DNA of 64,000 nt, from contig JACEEZ010019797.1 in assembly GCA_016584305.1 (NCBI GenBank), positions 1 to 64,000 on the forward strand, given 5' to 3'. Positions within the stretch are counted from its first letter, which is position 1. The number at the start of each line of letters is the position of its first letter. Both the position numbers and the translations under genes were made by a program. The notes under the pieces are model-generated. The model worked only from the letters and a program-made list of their open reading frames with translations, had not been told where the DNA came from and did not search any database. Source of the DNA: Chionoecetes opilio (lineage: Eukaryota > Arthropoda > Malacostraca > Decapoda > Majidae). Below are positions 33,481 to 44,362 of the stretch, in pieces.

Positions 33481-33509
33481 TATGAATATTAGCGTACGGT
33501 TTTTACCGA

Positions 33510-35870
33510 TCTACAAATATTCATTATTGGGGAAATTATATAGAGTTACGATTATATATACTGTCATTATACACAATTATTATTGAGATCGTTTTTACGT
33601 ATATATGTAAATAAAAAATTTCATATATATTTCCCCCTTATAAATGCATGGAAACATTATTCCATCTCCACTAATATTCATCAATGGGGAAATTAAATTG
33701 AATAACAAGTATTTACAGTGTCATTATACACAATTATTACTGACATCATTTTTACGTATATATGTAAATAAAAAAAATCATTTTTTGGGGCTGCCAAATT
33801 CCACAAAATTTTGGCCTCATTTGGTTTTTGGCCTCTTCCGACTAAACTATTTATCTAAACAGAAAACAGACATAAATAATTTTTGTCCGGTTTGACGCGA
33901 TGTACGCTATTGGTAAGTCCGTTTAGTCCTAACATGTCACATTCTCGAGATATATCGTTTATTTTAGTTTTTATAAAACTGATTTGTGCCTTTATTTATG
34001 CATGAATTCCACTTCCGCGTATACCACCGGATCGGCCTTCAAGAGCTGCATCTTTTATGTTCTATACCATTTTGTCCTTACGTGTATGGTTACTGTAATA
34101 TTAATGAAAATGTGATTTCCAAAAAAAAATCCTGTACCATATATAGCCTGCAGATCTTGGCAAAAATAAATATCTCCCTATTTGGATGACACTCGGTTTA
34201 TAGGGGCTTCTACTGATGGCGATCACGAATCTGGTCTTTGTTTGCCGCTGGTCGATTCTTAAAGCAATTTTTTTCCTCTGTTTGCTTATTTACGCCCTAT
34301 AATGCATACAAACATTACTCAATCTCCACTAATATTCATCACTGGGAAAATTACATTGAATAACTAGTATTTACAGCGTCATTATACACAATTATTACTG
34401 AGATCATTTTTACGTATCTATTTAAATAACAAAATTCAATTTTTCTGACTGCAAAAATCCTCAAAATTTTGGCCTCATTTGGTTTTTGGCCTTTCCGACT
34501 CAACTATTGATCTAAACAGAAATAACACAAAAATAATTTTTGTCCGGTTCGAGGAGATCTACGCAATGGCACTGTCCGTTTAGTCCTAACATGTCATATT
34601 CTCGAGATATATATATTTTTAAAGTTTTTAAACAACATTGATTTGTGCCTTCATTTATGCATGAATTGTACTTCCGCTTATACTACCGGATCGGCCTTCA
34701 AGAGCTGCATCTTTTATGTTATATACCATTTTGTCCTTACGTTTATGGTTACTGTGATATTTATGAAATTGTGATTTCCAAAAAAAATTCCTGCAGATTT
34801 CGGGCGAAAATAAATATATCTAAATTTGGATGAAACTAGGTGTATAGGGGCTTCTACTGATGGCGATCACGAATCTGTTCTTTGTTTGCCAATATTTGAT
34901 TCTAATAGCTATTTTTATCCTCTGTAAGCTTATTCACACCCTATAAATGCATACAAACATTAATCCATCTCCAATAATATTCATCACTGGGAAAACTACA
35001 TGACTAACAATTATTTACACCGTCATTTTACAAAATTACTACAGAGATCATTTTGACGTATATATGTAAATCTTAATCTTAAATCTGATCTTAAACAAGC
35101 TAAAAACGATTTTTTATGAGAAGTGAGCTTTACGGCGTCTGGCGGACTTAATGTAGGTGTTACGGCAATGTCGAGGGCATATTTCCGATAGAAGTTTCTG
35201 CACTCTACAACTTGGTCTTCAGTGAAATTTATCGAATCTCGAACTTAAGTGGCTTCTCTGTGAGTTTCAAGTGAATTATAGTGGTTTTCTGGGGAGCTTC
35301 GTGGTGTCTGGCGGACTTAGTTTAGGTCTGAATGAAATGTTGAAGCCATACTTCCGATAGAGCTTGTGGCCCTCTACAACTTTGTCTTCAGTGAATTTTT
35401 TTTAATCACAACCGTACCTGGCTTTTCGGTACGCAAATCCCCTCTGAGCCTGCCCCGTCCCGCCCCGCATAAATCCCCGCTATATAAATATATCCAAATT
35501 TGGATGAAACTCGGTTTATAGGGGGATTCTACTGATGGCGATCACGAATCAGGTCTTTGTTGGCTGATATTTGATTCTAAAAGCTATTCTTCTCCCTCTG
35601 TAAGCTTATTTTCCCCCTATAAATGCAACCAAAGATTAATCAATCTCCACTAATATACATCAATGGAAAAATTACATTGAATAATAAGTATTTATACCGT
35701 CATTATACACATTTATTACTGATATCATTTTCACGTATCTATGGAAATACACACAAAAAATTCGTCTTCACGAACACAATAAGGCCTATAGATCTTATCA
35801 GCCATTTCCTACCTAAAATACTAACCTTACAAGAAATATGTCATAAATAAAATATGCTCATTTTAACAAA
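33510..35870 (+). repeat. tandem units of about 650 bp, upstream part of Helitron-like copy A
   Basis: Repeated blocks in each unit are TCCACTAATATTCATCA, GTCATTATACACAATTATTAC, TTTGGCCTCATTTGGTTTTTGGCC, GATCGGCCTTCAAGAGCTGC and TTCTACTGATGGCGATCACG. Units begin near 33645, 34310 and 34960, and the array is interrupted at 35080-35485. The same blocks occur at 54345-55600 (next tandem copy). Short open frames in it are unit shadows. Confidence 0.8.
35080..35485 (+). repeat. inserted piece of the 25700-27285 type segment
   Basis: GGCGTCTGGCGGACTTAATG, GGCTTCTCTGTGAGTTT and the terminal CTGAGCCTGCCCCG block match 26900-27285 closely. Confidence 0.8.
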
Positions 35871-35939
35871 GTCTACCCAATGCCAATGAAATTTAAGTTA
35901 TAACATGTCACGGTCTACATTTCAGCCTGTTTTTTTTGG

Positions 35940-37060
35940 TGCAAAAAATATTTAGTATTTTACTCCGTGTCATTTTTACAATCACTGTCATCCTTTAATT
36001 AACTCATACGTTCATGCTCAAAACACACATTTTAATTACACACTTAAGTTCTCAACGGATTTTTTTTCTCATTACACCACAGGCAAGCCTGGAACATCTT
36101 CTTCAGAAAAGCCTTTTACAAGCTTTCTTTCAATTCATCTTTAACGTGTTGTGCATGTTTAAACGATATAACAATTCTATTCACATCCTTTTCATCCGTC
36201 CCATCGATGTGTTGAGTATTTCTCCTGGCTAATAATGCTCAAAACGCACATTTATATTACACAGGTCATTTATGTACGGAATTTTTTTTTTTTTTCACCA
36301 CAGGCAAGCCTGGAAAATTCTTCATCAAACAATGGTATTAAAACCTTCTTTTGAATTAATTTCTCACGTGTGGTGCATGATTACTCACTTTGCAATGTAT
36401 TATTTTCATAAAATCACCATGGATTATTATGAATCAAAACACGCATATTTTGGTTATTTCTCAATGGATTTCTTTCCTGATTCCACCACAGGGAAGCCTC
36501 TTGAACGCTGGTTTTTTATTCATCTATAATGTGGGGTGCAATAAGTCACGGTTATCGAGATAATAATGTTTTACCAGTTTTCTAAGTGACCTAAAAGGCA
36601 TTTCACCAATGGAAATATACACTTCATTTCTTTTCATTTTTTTTTTCTTTTTCTTTTCATTTTTTTCATTCTTCATTTCTCGATGCATTTTTTTTTACCG
36701 ATTAAACCACAGGGTGGCCAGTTGAACTATGGATATTTATTCATCTATAACGTTTTCTGAAATTTATCACAGTTTCCTACATAATCAGCTTTTTCCTGTT
36801 ACGCAGCCTATTTCATTGTAACTGCGTAACGGTTATTTAGTGGGGGTTAAAAGGCACCTCTTCCATTTTAAAACACGCTTAATATCTTCATCTCTCAATG
36901 GATTTCTTTCAAAATTACACCACAGGGAAGCCAGTTTAAATACGGTCTTTTATTTGTCATTCACATTTGGTGAAATAACACACGGTTCTCGAGTTATTAA
37001 TGTATTACTGATTCCGCAGCCTATTTCCCAGCTTAGAGGAGTACAGGTTCTCTGAGTTAG
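35940..37060 (+). repeat. about 210-bp tandem array upstream of the protease gene
   Basis: Five divergent units, each with ACCACAGG(C/G)AAGCC or a close variant near 36077, 36296, 36485, 36707 and 36919. They are preceded by CTCAA(C/T)GGATTTTTTT. The same five-unit array is at 50280-51290 in copy B, and four units are at 55740-56335. Its constant place directly before the protease ORF suggests a promoter or origin role; that is inference. Confidence 0.75.
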
Positions 37061-37195
37061 ACACAAAGGCTTTGTCTCACACGGTCTGCTTCATCGCTCG
37101 AGGCAACACGTATTACACGGCGCTCTTATCTCTCTGATATCTTTCTCTTGTAATTATCAGATATATCATACAATATTTTGCATGATAATTATAGG

Positions 37196-37881
37196 ATGGC
37201 TTCGGTCACACATGCTGCCTTAGAGGACATTCAGTTGGGTCGCAAACTCACTGATGAAGCCATTGTACCATATTGGGGATAATTGCTAGCCATACTGGCA
37301 TCGTATATGTCGAGCCAGCTGTCCTCATGACTGCCCTCTTCCCCAGGGCTCGCCTTCCAGACCTCTCGGCAGAGGCGAAAGCGCTGCTAATAGTTCATCT
37401 CGGCGAAACCGAGGATGATGGACATTGGGTCCTGGTTACTTATGAACATAAATCTGTCCGTGTTTATGATTCTATGAATAACATGATCCTTTCAAAGCAA
37501 TTGTACAAAGTTGTGCACAAAGTTTTCGGTGAAGGTGAAGGTTCGCCGGAAAGATTAAACATTACAACCGTCCCTGTTCTTACAGTACAGACTAATAGCA
37601 ACGACTGCGGTGTCCTGGCCTCGGCCTATGCTGTTGATTGGGCACTGGGTAATGATCCCGCAAAGATTCAATATGAATATGCTAAACTAAGACCTCACAT
37701 GGCATCTATTTTGAGCAATGAAACATTTGTTGCATTCCCAAGTAGAATAACACTAACCCTGTCAAGAGTTCTCAACTTGGGTTCTCCTGAACCCATGGCC
37801 CAAGTCCGTGAACAGTCAAGGGTTAACTACTTGGGTTCTCAAGAACCCATGAGCCAAGTCCGTAAACCGTTCACGGGTTGA
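37196..37881 (+). pseudogene. Ulp1/C48-type cysteine protease of the Helitron-like element (copy A)
   Basis: From ATG 37196 one base is missing near 37269 compared with copy B, so the open part is 37273-37881 (202 codons). It shows the full C48 catalytic order: H51 in GHWVLV, D66 in VRVYDSMN, Q106 and C112 in QTNSNDCGVLA (numbering from 37273). These enzymes cut ubiquitin-like modifiers or act as viral-type proteases; here the substrate is unknown. It precedes an unknown ORF and a Helitron zinc finger on the same strand, and in copy B the same gene sits directly before the helicase, so I treat it as part of one element. Apart from the single lost base the catalytic core looks intact. Confidence 0.75.
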
Positions 37882-37915
37882 CTTGGGTTCTCAAGAACCC
37901 ATGAGCCAAATCACT
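37779..37915 (+). repeat. triple repeat with palindrome GGGTTCTCAAGAACCC
   Basis: Three tandem units of about 50 bp (the first with a variant centre, TCTCCTGAAC), each followed by CATG(A/G)(G/C)CCAA. They lie at the end of the protease frame, which closes at 37881 within the second/third unit, and encode an LGSQEPMSQV repeat. Confidence 0.8.
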
Positions 37916-38082
37916 GACAGTTCGGACACTTTACAACATAAAGTGTTCCACTTACTGGAAACCAAATACCACATTAACGTGACAGATAAAATCCTTGCAG
38001 ACCGTTGGCAAACGCATGAGCGGGGACTCGCACTTTGCCATGTGTACCACAAGCCTACTGATTATATAATTATTACTCAGTC

Positions 38083-38865
38083 ATGGCTTCTGCGTCGTTT
38101 TCGGCTGAAAATATTTTTTTTTTTATGATTTCTGCGGCCGAAAATATTTCTCATTTGAGTTATACTGAAACACACATGGCGCACAACTTTAGCAGCCAAG
38201 TCGATATTACAGTTCGGTCTGCTCCATGTAGGGCAAGCAAAATGAATAATGAGAAGAGCTTCTTGCTCTCTCTAATAACTATGTTGTCTTTGGCGAAAGG
38301 CGTCGATCCCATGAAAACTATCAATTTTGCTGCAGATGTTGCACCTTTGAGATGTACACTCATGCAATTGATAGAAGAGTGTTCCACAGAGGGTACGCAC
38401 ACTCTTGATGAGGAGGCATTTGGTGCAATCCAGCAAGGGTTTGAAACAGCGGACGACGAGATGGATTCCCTCGATACTGCTTTTCTCAAGGATCAAGTCC
38501 TTGAAAAAATTAAGGACTTGACTAGCTTTACGGTTCTCGAGAATCCCAGGATACCAGAAATTGTGTCTCAAGGTGACATGATGGCCCTGATACGAGTGGT
38601 CAATAAGCAAAGCCGTAATGATTACTATGCTGCAATGCACTGTGCTCCGTCACACAAGAACTGTGTCACTTTGTATGCCTTCTGCGGACGAACGTACGCC
38701 AGGAACGTCACGAACCTGGGGAAAAAATTGCGGCCAAAGCATTGGGTCAAACAAAAGTGCCATGCGTTCTTCGAAGGAACCCGACGGTGGCTTCGAAAAA
38801 AGATACGGAAAAGACTCTCCTTGTACTCTCCTGTACTTTTGTGCCTTGCCATGAAAAATAATTAA
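38083..38865 (+). CDS. unknown 260-aa protein of the Helitron-like element
   Basis: An uninterrupted frame of 260 codons. The likely start is ATG 38083 or the internal one at 38176. I recognise no family. The middle is acidic and probably helical (stretches such as TLDEEAFGAIQQGFETADDE). The C-terminal third is basic and cysteine/histidine-bearing: AAMHCAPSHKNCVTLYAFCG, then KKLRPKHWVKQKCHAFFEGT and RRWLRKKIRKRL. That would fit nucleic-acid binding. It ends two bases before the next frame starts, so the two may be parts of one longer protein broken by a stop or frameshift. It has no counterpart in copies B and C, where this part is deleted. Confidence 0.5.
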   Translation: MASASFSAENIFFFMISAAENISHLSYTETHMAHNFSSQVDITVRSAPCRASKMNNEKSFLLSLITMLSLAKGVDPMKTINFAADVAPLRCTLMQLIEECSTEGTHTLDEEAFGAIQQGFETADDEMDSLDTAFLKDQVLEKIKDLTSFTVLENPRIPEIVSQGDMMALIRVVNKQSRNDYYAAMHCAPSHKNCVTLYAFCGRTYARNVTNLGKKLRPKHWVKQKCHAFFEGTRRWLRKKIRKRLSLYSPVLLCLAMKNN

Positions 38866-38866
38866 T

Positions 38867-39275
38867 ATGTGGGACATTTTCGACGACCGGGCAAATGTGG
38901 CTCAACTGCAAAAAAAGTTAAATGAACTGAGCGGGTACCATATCACCCCGACCACACCAAGTACTACTACTACAGTCCAGCCCAACGTACGTCCTTTGTT
39001 TCAAAGGCGGAGGAGATCAGCCAGCGACACAATCTACCTGGGAGAAATGGACACGGTGTGTTCCTGCTGCGGGGCAAAATATTTCTCCTGTGAGATGGTC
39101 GGCCCACAAGGTGGTCCGCTGTTGAAATGCTGCAAACGTGGCTTGATAAACGAACCACGGAGGGATGATGCACCACAACTGTTGGTCCGTCTTATGACAA
39201 GATAGTGAGGAGGGGAAACACTTCCGAGCCTCAATCTATCGCTACAACTCGCTGAAACAAGCGACAGCTGAAGCA
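38867..39275 (+). pseudogene. Helitron Rep/helicase protein, N-terminal zinc-finger part
   Basis: The frame 38867-39205 carries CSCCGAKYFSCEM followed by LLKCCKRG. This is the C-x-x-C ... C-C-x-x-G arrangement that opens Helitron replication proteins ahead of the HUH nuclease domain. After the stop at 39205 a second frame continues with EEGKHFRASIYRYNS, the next conserved Helitron block (usual form K-H-F-R-E-N-I-x-x-Y-N-S). So the frame is shifted near 39205. The HUH nuclease itself does not follow: 39280-42000 is foreign sequence. Function was single-strand initiation of rolling-circle transposition; as written it is broken. Confidence 0.7.
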
Positions 39276-39279
39276 ATAC

Positions 39280-40050
39280 ATACTATCAGTTTCTATAGAA
39301 TATTCAAGGTAAGGTCTGTTCTCATACCAGTGTCTCTGGAAAGAACGGCCCTTTTCATTCTTGGGATAACTTACAACTGGCTGGTTCGACCTAGCTGAAC
39401 AGCATAGTTCACGGAATTCATCAGTTATGTTGATGTTATACTTTACGTGCTGGATCAGTGGGATACCTCATCGACAGCAAGTAATACTAGGTGCCTCTCC
39501 TGTGCTTGGATCGGCCCGTTTCTGTGGAAAAATCTCTTGATTTTCCATCGAATATGTGTCATACTCTGCTCTCTTCCTTTTCACTGGATGCTTTTCGTTT
39601 ACCTCCTTATTTTCGTTCACTTGGATTTTCGTGTCCTTTGTTTTTTGTTGATCTAATATTTTGCCTGAGCTATGAGTTGCTCCTGCTTTTTTTCAGCATC
39701 TCCACTCCTCTCCTTGTCTCCGATGTACTGAAAGACTGATGTACGATGTAGAAAGATGTACCTTTCTCTGACACATTGTAAACCTGGTTCATCTTCCTGA
39801 GTATCATTCTTCTCTCCACTTTTTGACAACTATAGCCATTTTCATCATTTCTCAATACCACGAGCCAAGACTTGAAGTTATTTTTCCTTTAGCTTTTTAG
39901 TCTTTCTTTGCGTGACATTTCAATTATGGAAGTAAAATCAAAGTGACCTTATATGTTGAGGTGATACCACAACATATATTGTCTCACTGATTTACTAAAC
40001 GAGTGATACTACTAACTAAAGAGGGTAAAACTTAAACGAAAAGGAGAAAA
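39280..40050. other. unassigned sequence replacing the Rep domain
   Basis: No domain recognised on either strand. It is part of the interruption between the zinc finger and helicase of copy A. Confidence 0.4.
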
Positions 40051-40052
40051 AT

Positions 40053-40580
40053 GTGAAACTCAATCCATGTTTCCAATCCATTTGTGTATATTCTTTTGAT
40101 TGGCCCACTCACATTTCTGCCCTCAAGTTTATTTTGGATAGACTACAGCAACACGTTCTTCAGGCCTCAGAGAACACCGGCCCCCTCTCTGAGGTTTTAA
40201 TGAAGCTGGTATGGGAACTCCTACAGTTGATGGAAGAGTTGCACTCACGGTTCGAGCAATTGAAGTCAGCCTTGGCCTCGGGATCCATTCTGCAGCTTCC
40301 TGACCCTAGTCAGACTTTCGTTCTGCGCAGCAACGCTTCAAATTATGGATTGGGAGCTGTATTTTTCCAGTACCATGATGACCCTGCACATCTCATCTCT
40401 TACGCCAGCCAGAAACAACTACATCGGGAGCAACTTTAATCTACAATCCGAAGGGGATGCCTAGCAATCGTCTTCGACGTCCATAGGTTTGACTTTTACC
40501 TGAGAGGTAAGGAATTTTTCCTACAAGTTCACTACAAGCCTCTAATATTGGAGCCATCCTACTCAGCCGGCAATAGTTAT
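40053..40580 (+). pseudogene. Ty3/gypsy reverse transcriptase-RNase H fragment
   Basis: FEQLKSALASGSILQLPDPS, FVLRSNASNYGLGAVFFQ, HLISYASQKQLHREQ and then, in a shifted frame, STIRRGCLAIVFDVHRFDFY, LRGKEFFLQVHYKPL follow the order of the thumb/RNase H junction of gypsy polyproteins. The RNase H T-D-A-S motif reads S-N-A-S and the frame is broken at 40439, so it is inactive. No LTRs were identified. Confidence 0.8.
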
Positions 40581-40599
40581 CTTCTGTATAATTCCTACA

Positions 40600-41470
40600 C
40601 TCCAGCCATATACAAGTGTTTCATATGTTTCTCCTGGTCAGCTGCAGTTCTCTTTCGTCATCGGCTGTGCATCAGATGCTTTGGTGATGCAGGGCATGTG
40701 TGAGGAACTATACCTGAACTACACCTCTCTCGTTACAATAACAGTGATCACCACTTTCACTCTCGCCAGCCGGCCTGCTTCGGGGCTTCAATGCACTCGT
40801 TGGCCAGTACCTCGTCAACACTCACCCACGTGCCCAAGGGGAAGGGGGTAGTCTAGCCAATATGACGCCGGGGCCGGGCTTCGCTGTGACAGACAGACAG
40901 CTTGTCACTCAACTCAACAACCCTTCCACTACCTGGTACTGTTCTCAACCCCTTATGGCCTTTTGGAGACGTGGGCTCTCTTCTTCCCTGTCCCGGCTAC
41001 CATTTAACAACCCCCGCTGCCTGAAGTGGTGACTAAGAAGCTGAAGATTGTTGCTGCAATTCTTCTCTGTACAGGCGGTGTTCCAGGGAGTTCTTAAAGT
41101 GACAATACCCCTGCTCTGATCTTAGTATCGTTGCAGTGTTTGTTTGGTTCCTGTTATTTGGCGACAAGCCAGTCATTTGTGTATTTATTGTGTTAATGTA
41201 TTCGGGGTAATCATACTCCTTGACTTTGCTTTCCCCACATTTCTAATCATTGGCAATATTAATTGCCACCTCGGTCCTGACAAGCCCATTACTCAATTAA
41301 TCGGCTAATTGATTGATTGATTGATTGATTGAGTTTGCCAAAATGTTACAAGTTAAAATAATTTATACATATTTACAAAATCAGTTAGTGGCATTAGTCC
41401 GCTGAGCATCTGCTCCCTAGCGGACAGAACAATAACTTATACATCTATGAAAATATATCGAGAGCGGCAA
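40600..41470. other. unassigned, with a short GATT repeat
   Basis: Holds a (GATT)n run at about 41306-41333. No domain-bearing frame was seen. Confidence 0.4.
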
Positions 41471-41472
41471 TA

Positions 41473-41830
41473 TATTAAAGTAATCGTCCAGACCCATTTT
41501 TTCTTTGCATAATTATGTTGCATGACCATTCAAAATACCTAATCCACAAAAAAATATTCATTTTCACGCCTTATTTCCCTAAAAACATGACTTTTGTAAA
41601 AAGCGCGGGAAAAACAACAGCCACATTCCAGCCGTGGCGCGAAACTTGCTGGCGACGACACAAGAGGTAAGCCTCCCAGCCCCGCCCGACACAGACACAC
41701 GGAGACTGAGAAAAATGTAGTACTTGGGGAATTTTGGGTGCTTCTGGTATATTTTTTGTGCGACACGGCACATACTTGCATCCTGCATGGGCACGGCAAG
41801 AAAGCCGTGCCATTCCCGAGAGCTTAGCAC
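41473..41830. repeat. copy of the 20000-21340 dispersed repeat
   Basis: 41473-41660 matches 20180-20360, and 41650-41790 matches 21170-21310 in inverse orientation. The inner CT tract and its flanks are absent here. Confidence 0.75.
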
Positions 41831-41846
41831 CCATTCACAACCCACA

Positions 41847-42001
41847 CGGCGACGATATATGTGTGCAGACCTGTGGAGCGACGGGGAGCGGCTGGTAGTA
41901 GCCAGGGTACTGCAGCCCTCTCATCTCGGTGGCCTTGCTACTACCCGCCGCTCCCCGCCGCTTGCCGCCGCTGCACACATCTGCACACATATATCGTCGC
42001 C
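41847..42001. mobile_element. 155-bp hairpin MITE candidate
   Basis: Ends GGCGACGATATATGTGTGCA and its reverse complement close a GC-rich fold-back with a short loop near 41925. No clear target duplication. Confidence 0.65.
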
Positions 42002-42026
42002 CCACAGTTGCAAAGGGTCCTAAACA

Positions 42027-42027
42027 N
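42027..42027. other. single N, probable assembly joint
   Basis: A lone ambiguous base in otherwise resolved sequence, 140 bp before the helicase frame. Two others are at 49976 and 56728. Confidence 0.7.
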
Positions 42028-42167
42028 GGGCCTTTGGAGAGGGGTGGGCATGATTTAAAAAACGGCGGGCATGAGACTTATTTAATCGCCAAAAATCATC
42101 AGCGGGGACGACGACGAAGATCACGGCTTAGCAGCAGCAGCAGCAGCAGCAGTAGCAGCTTGTCTAA

Positions 42168-43642
42168 GTGGAAGAAAATGCTCCCTTAACCGCACTTCAA
42201 ATATTGGCTATCGAGGAAAAATTTAATGCTGGCCAGAGAGAAGCCTACGACGCGGTAACGGCAGCAGTGGGTGGTGCACGACACGCACTAAAATCCCGAG
42301 CATTCCATCTTGATGGTCCGGCAGGTACAGGAAAGACGGACTTTCTGAATGCCGTGGCCTCGATTGTCGAGGCTAGAGTTCAACACAAGACCATTGCTAT
42401 GGCATGGTCTGGTCTGGCTGCAACTCTTCTCCTCAATGGAGCGACAGTGCACTCGACCCTCAAACTTCCTTTTGTTATAGATGAGTGCACTACGGTCGGG
42501 CTCAAATTTCAGTCAGAGAGCTGAAATGATTCGCGCCGCGCCAATCAACATATGGGACGAGATTTCCATGACCCATGTCGCTGCCCTGAATGTCTTTGAC
42601 AAGTGGTTGAAGTTACTGATGGCCATCGAATTCCCCTTCGGAGACAAATTAGTGCTATTTGCTGGTGACTTTCGTCAAATATTACCAGTGGTGACCAACG
42701 CACATCCAGCCTCGGTCCTCCAGATAATTGTAAAAAATTCATACACATGGCGCACAATTCAACCTCTCAGACTCACACAGTCAATGAGAGTGTCTGAGCA
42801 AGAGCGAAACTTTTCGGAATTTGTATTGGCAGTAGGTAACGGGACTCTTGTCTGTGCCGCCCGAAATACCTGTTGGTTCCATTGTAATTCCACCCGATGT
42901 CCTATGTTCAAAAGAGGAATTGGTCGATTTTGTATTCGGCACTGACGCTCTTCAAAGAATCTCACCTCTCGACTGTCTACTTTTGTCGCTCAGGAACTCC
43001 GATGTGGATATGCTCAACAAGTTCGTATCACGACAAAAAACAGCTTTCATGGAACCCAAGGTATACTTCAGGTCTGATATAAACGAACACGCCGATGATC
43101 ATGCCGGTGGAGAAAATACGGACTCGAACTTTAAACATAACTTGCCTATTGAGTACCTCAATAGGCTGAACCCACCAAATATGCCGCCACACCGATTGGC
43201 CCTCATAGTGGGACAGCCGGTCATGCTCCTGAGAAACCTGGATGTGACGGATGGACTTTGCAATGGCAAACGTCTCCTCGTCGAAGATCTGAGAGACGAT
43301 CTTGTAATCTGTTCAAGATCAGATTCAACAGTGCCTGTGCTTCTTTGTAGAGACAGGTTCGCCACGTTGAGCGTAAGAAACGATGTGCCATTCGTCAGGG
43401 TTCAATTCCCAATTAAATTGGCATATGCCTCCACAGTGCATAAAGCACAGGGCCAGACTCTCAATAGAGTCGGCCTCTATCCCCGTCACAGCGTGTTTAC
43501 ACACGGCATGCTCTACGTTCCTATGTCCAGGGTGCGGAGACGATGCGACCTGCGCATATGCATCGAAAAGGGTGACAAACAAGGCACAGTCAATAAGCAA
43601 ACTTATACGCGGAACATTGTCTACAAGGATGCCCTCAGCTAA
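42168..43642 (+). pseudogene. Helitron/Pif1-like helicase, copy A (two frameshifts)
   Basis: A superfamily 1 helicase of the Pif1/Helitron type. Motif I is FHLDGPAGTGKT, motif II IWDEISM, motif III LFAGDFRQILPVV, followed by RLTQSMRV. The late motif is AYASTVHKAQGQTLNRVGLY and the C terminus VPMSRVRRRCDLRICIEKGD. Two small lesions break it. Loss of GA near 42518 (copy B has GAGAGAGC where A has GAGAGC) ends the first frame, and an extra base near 42862 shifts it again. Otherwise the catalytic motifs are present from end to end. It would unwind DNA during rolling-circle transposition. Its normal partner, the HUH nuclease, is missing upstream, and N 42027 lies between. Start at 42168 is GTG in the frame; the true protein probably extends upstream. 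Confidence 0.85.
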
Positions 43643-43745
43643 GTCGTTTACGTCGACATGTAGGTTGTGGTTGAAAAATCATCCGACACCCATTTCAACC
43701 ACCTAGCGACTAGGCAATCAATGATTGAAGCCGTCGTTCGTGTAC

Positions 43746-43897
43746 GCCCGTAACGAAATAATATTTATATGTGGTTATTTATGGCGTGGTTGAACTTCGA
43801 TCTGGTTATAGTGGCTACGCGTCTTGATAGACCGAGCCATCAGTACTTCCAACCACATCCTAAATATCCGCCGCGTCAAACAAACCGTCGCCCGTTA
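43746..43897 (+). repeat. 145-bp tandem unit, first (copy A)
   Basis: Carries TGTGGTTATTTATGGCGTGG, ATCTGGTTATAGTGGCTACG and ATCCTAAATATCCGCCGCGTC. Ends at the Harbinger insertion. The next units are at 48482-48752. Confidence 0.85.
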
Positions 43898-44301
43898 AGG
43901 CCCGGTCACACTGGCCTTCGCGGGCGCATCGCGCACGTCTCACGGCGAAAAATGTGTGAACGTGAAGCAAGCGCTGTTGGACGCATCTGGGTCGTGATAT
44001 GGACGTGATCCAGCCGCGCCCACACGGGCTAGAACAATCACACGCGGCATACGGTTTTGGATTTCCCAAAAATCGAGAGCGCGGGTGACCTCGGGTGGCA
44101 CACGTGATAAAGACGTGGTTAAGACGCGTTTAGACGTGGTACAGACGTGCTACGGCCGCGGTAAGTGCGTGGTTACACGCGATTACCCGCTAACCTTTAG
44201 CGGGTAATCGCGGTTTAATGACGGTCATAGCACGGCTGTACCGTGTCTGTTCCGCGTGTTTTCACGTGCATTTGCGTGTGTAGCGCGGGTACTCTGGGAC
44301 C

Positions 44302-44309
44302 TATATATT
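44302..44309 (+). promoter_or_regulatory. TATA-like box of the Harbinger transposase
   Basis: CTATATATTGGGG lies about 60 bp before ATG 44363. Confidence 0.55.
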
Positions 44310-44362
44310 GGGGTCGATTTGCCAGCATTCATCACTCCTGTTTCTGACGTGGTTTGGTGAAC

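Noticed and set aside
42168..43642. Helicase and protease as an endogenous DNA virus (for example nimavirus-related)
   Set aside because: The zinc-finger arrangement and K-H-F-R...Y-N-S block next to it are those of Helitrons, and no capsid or polymerase gene is present.
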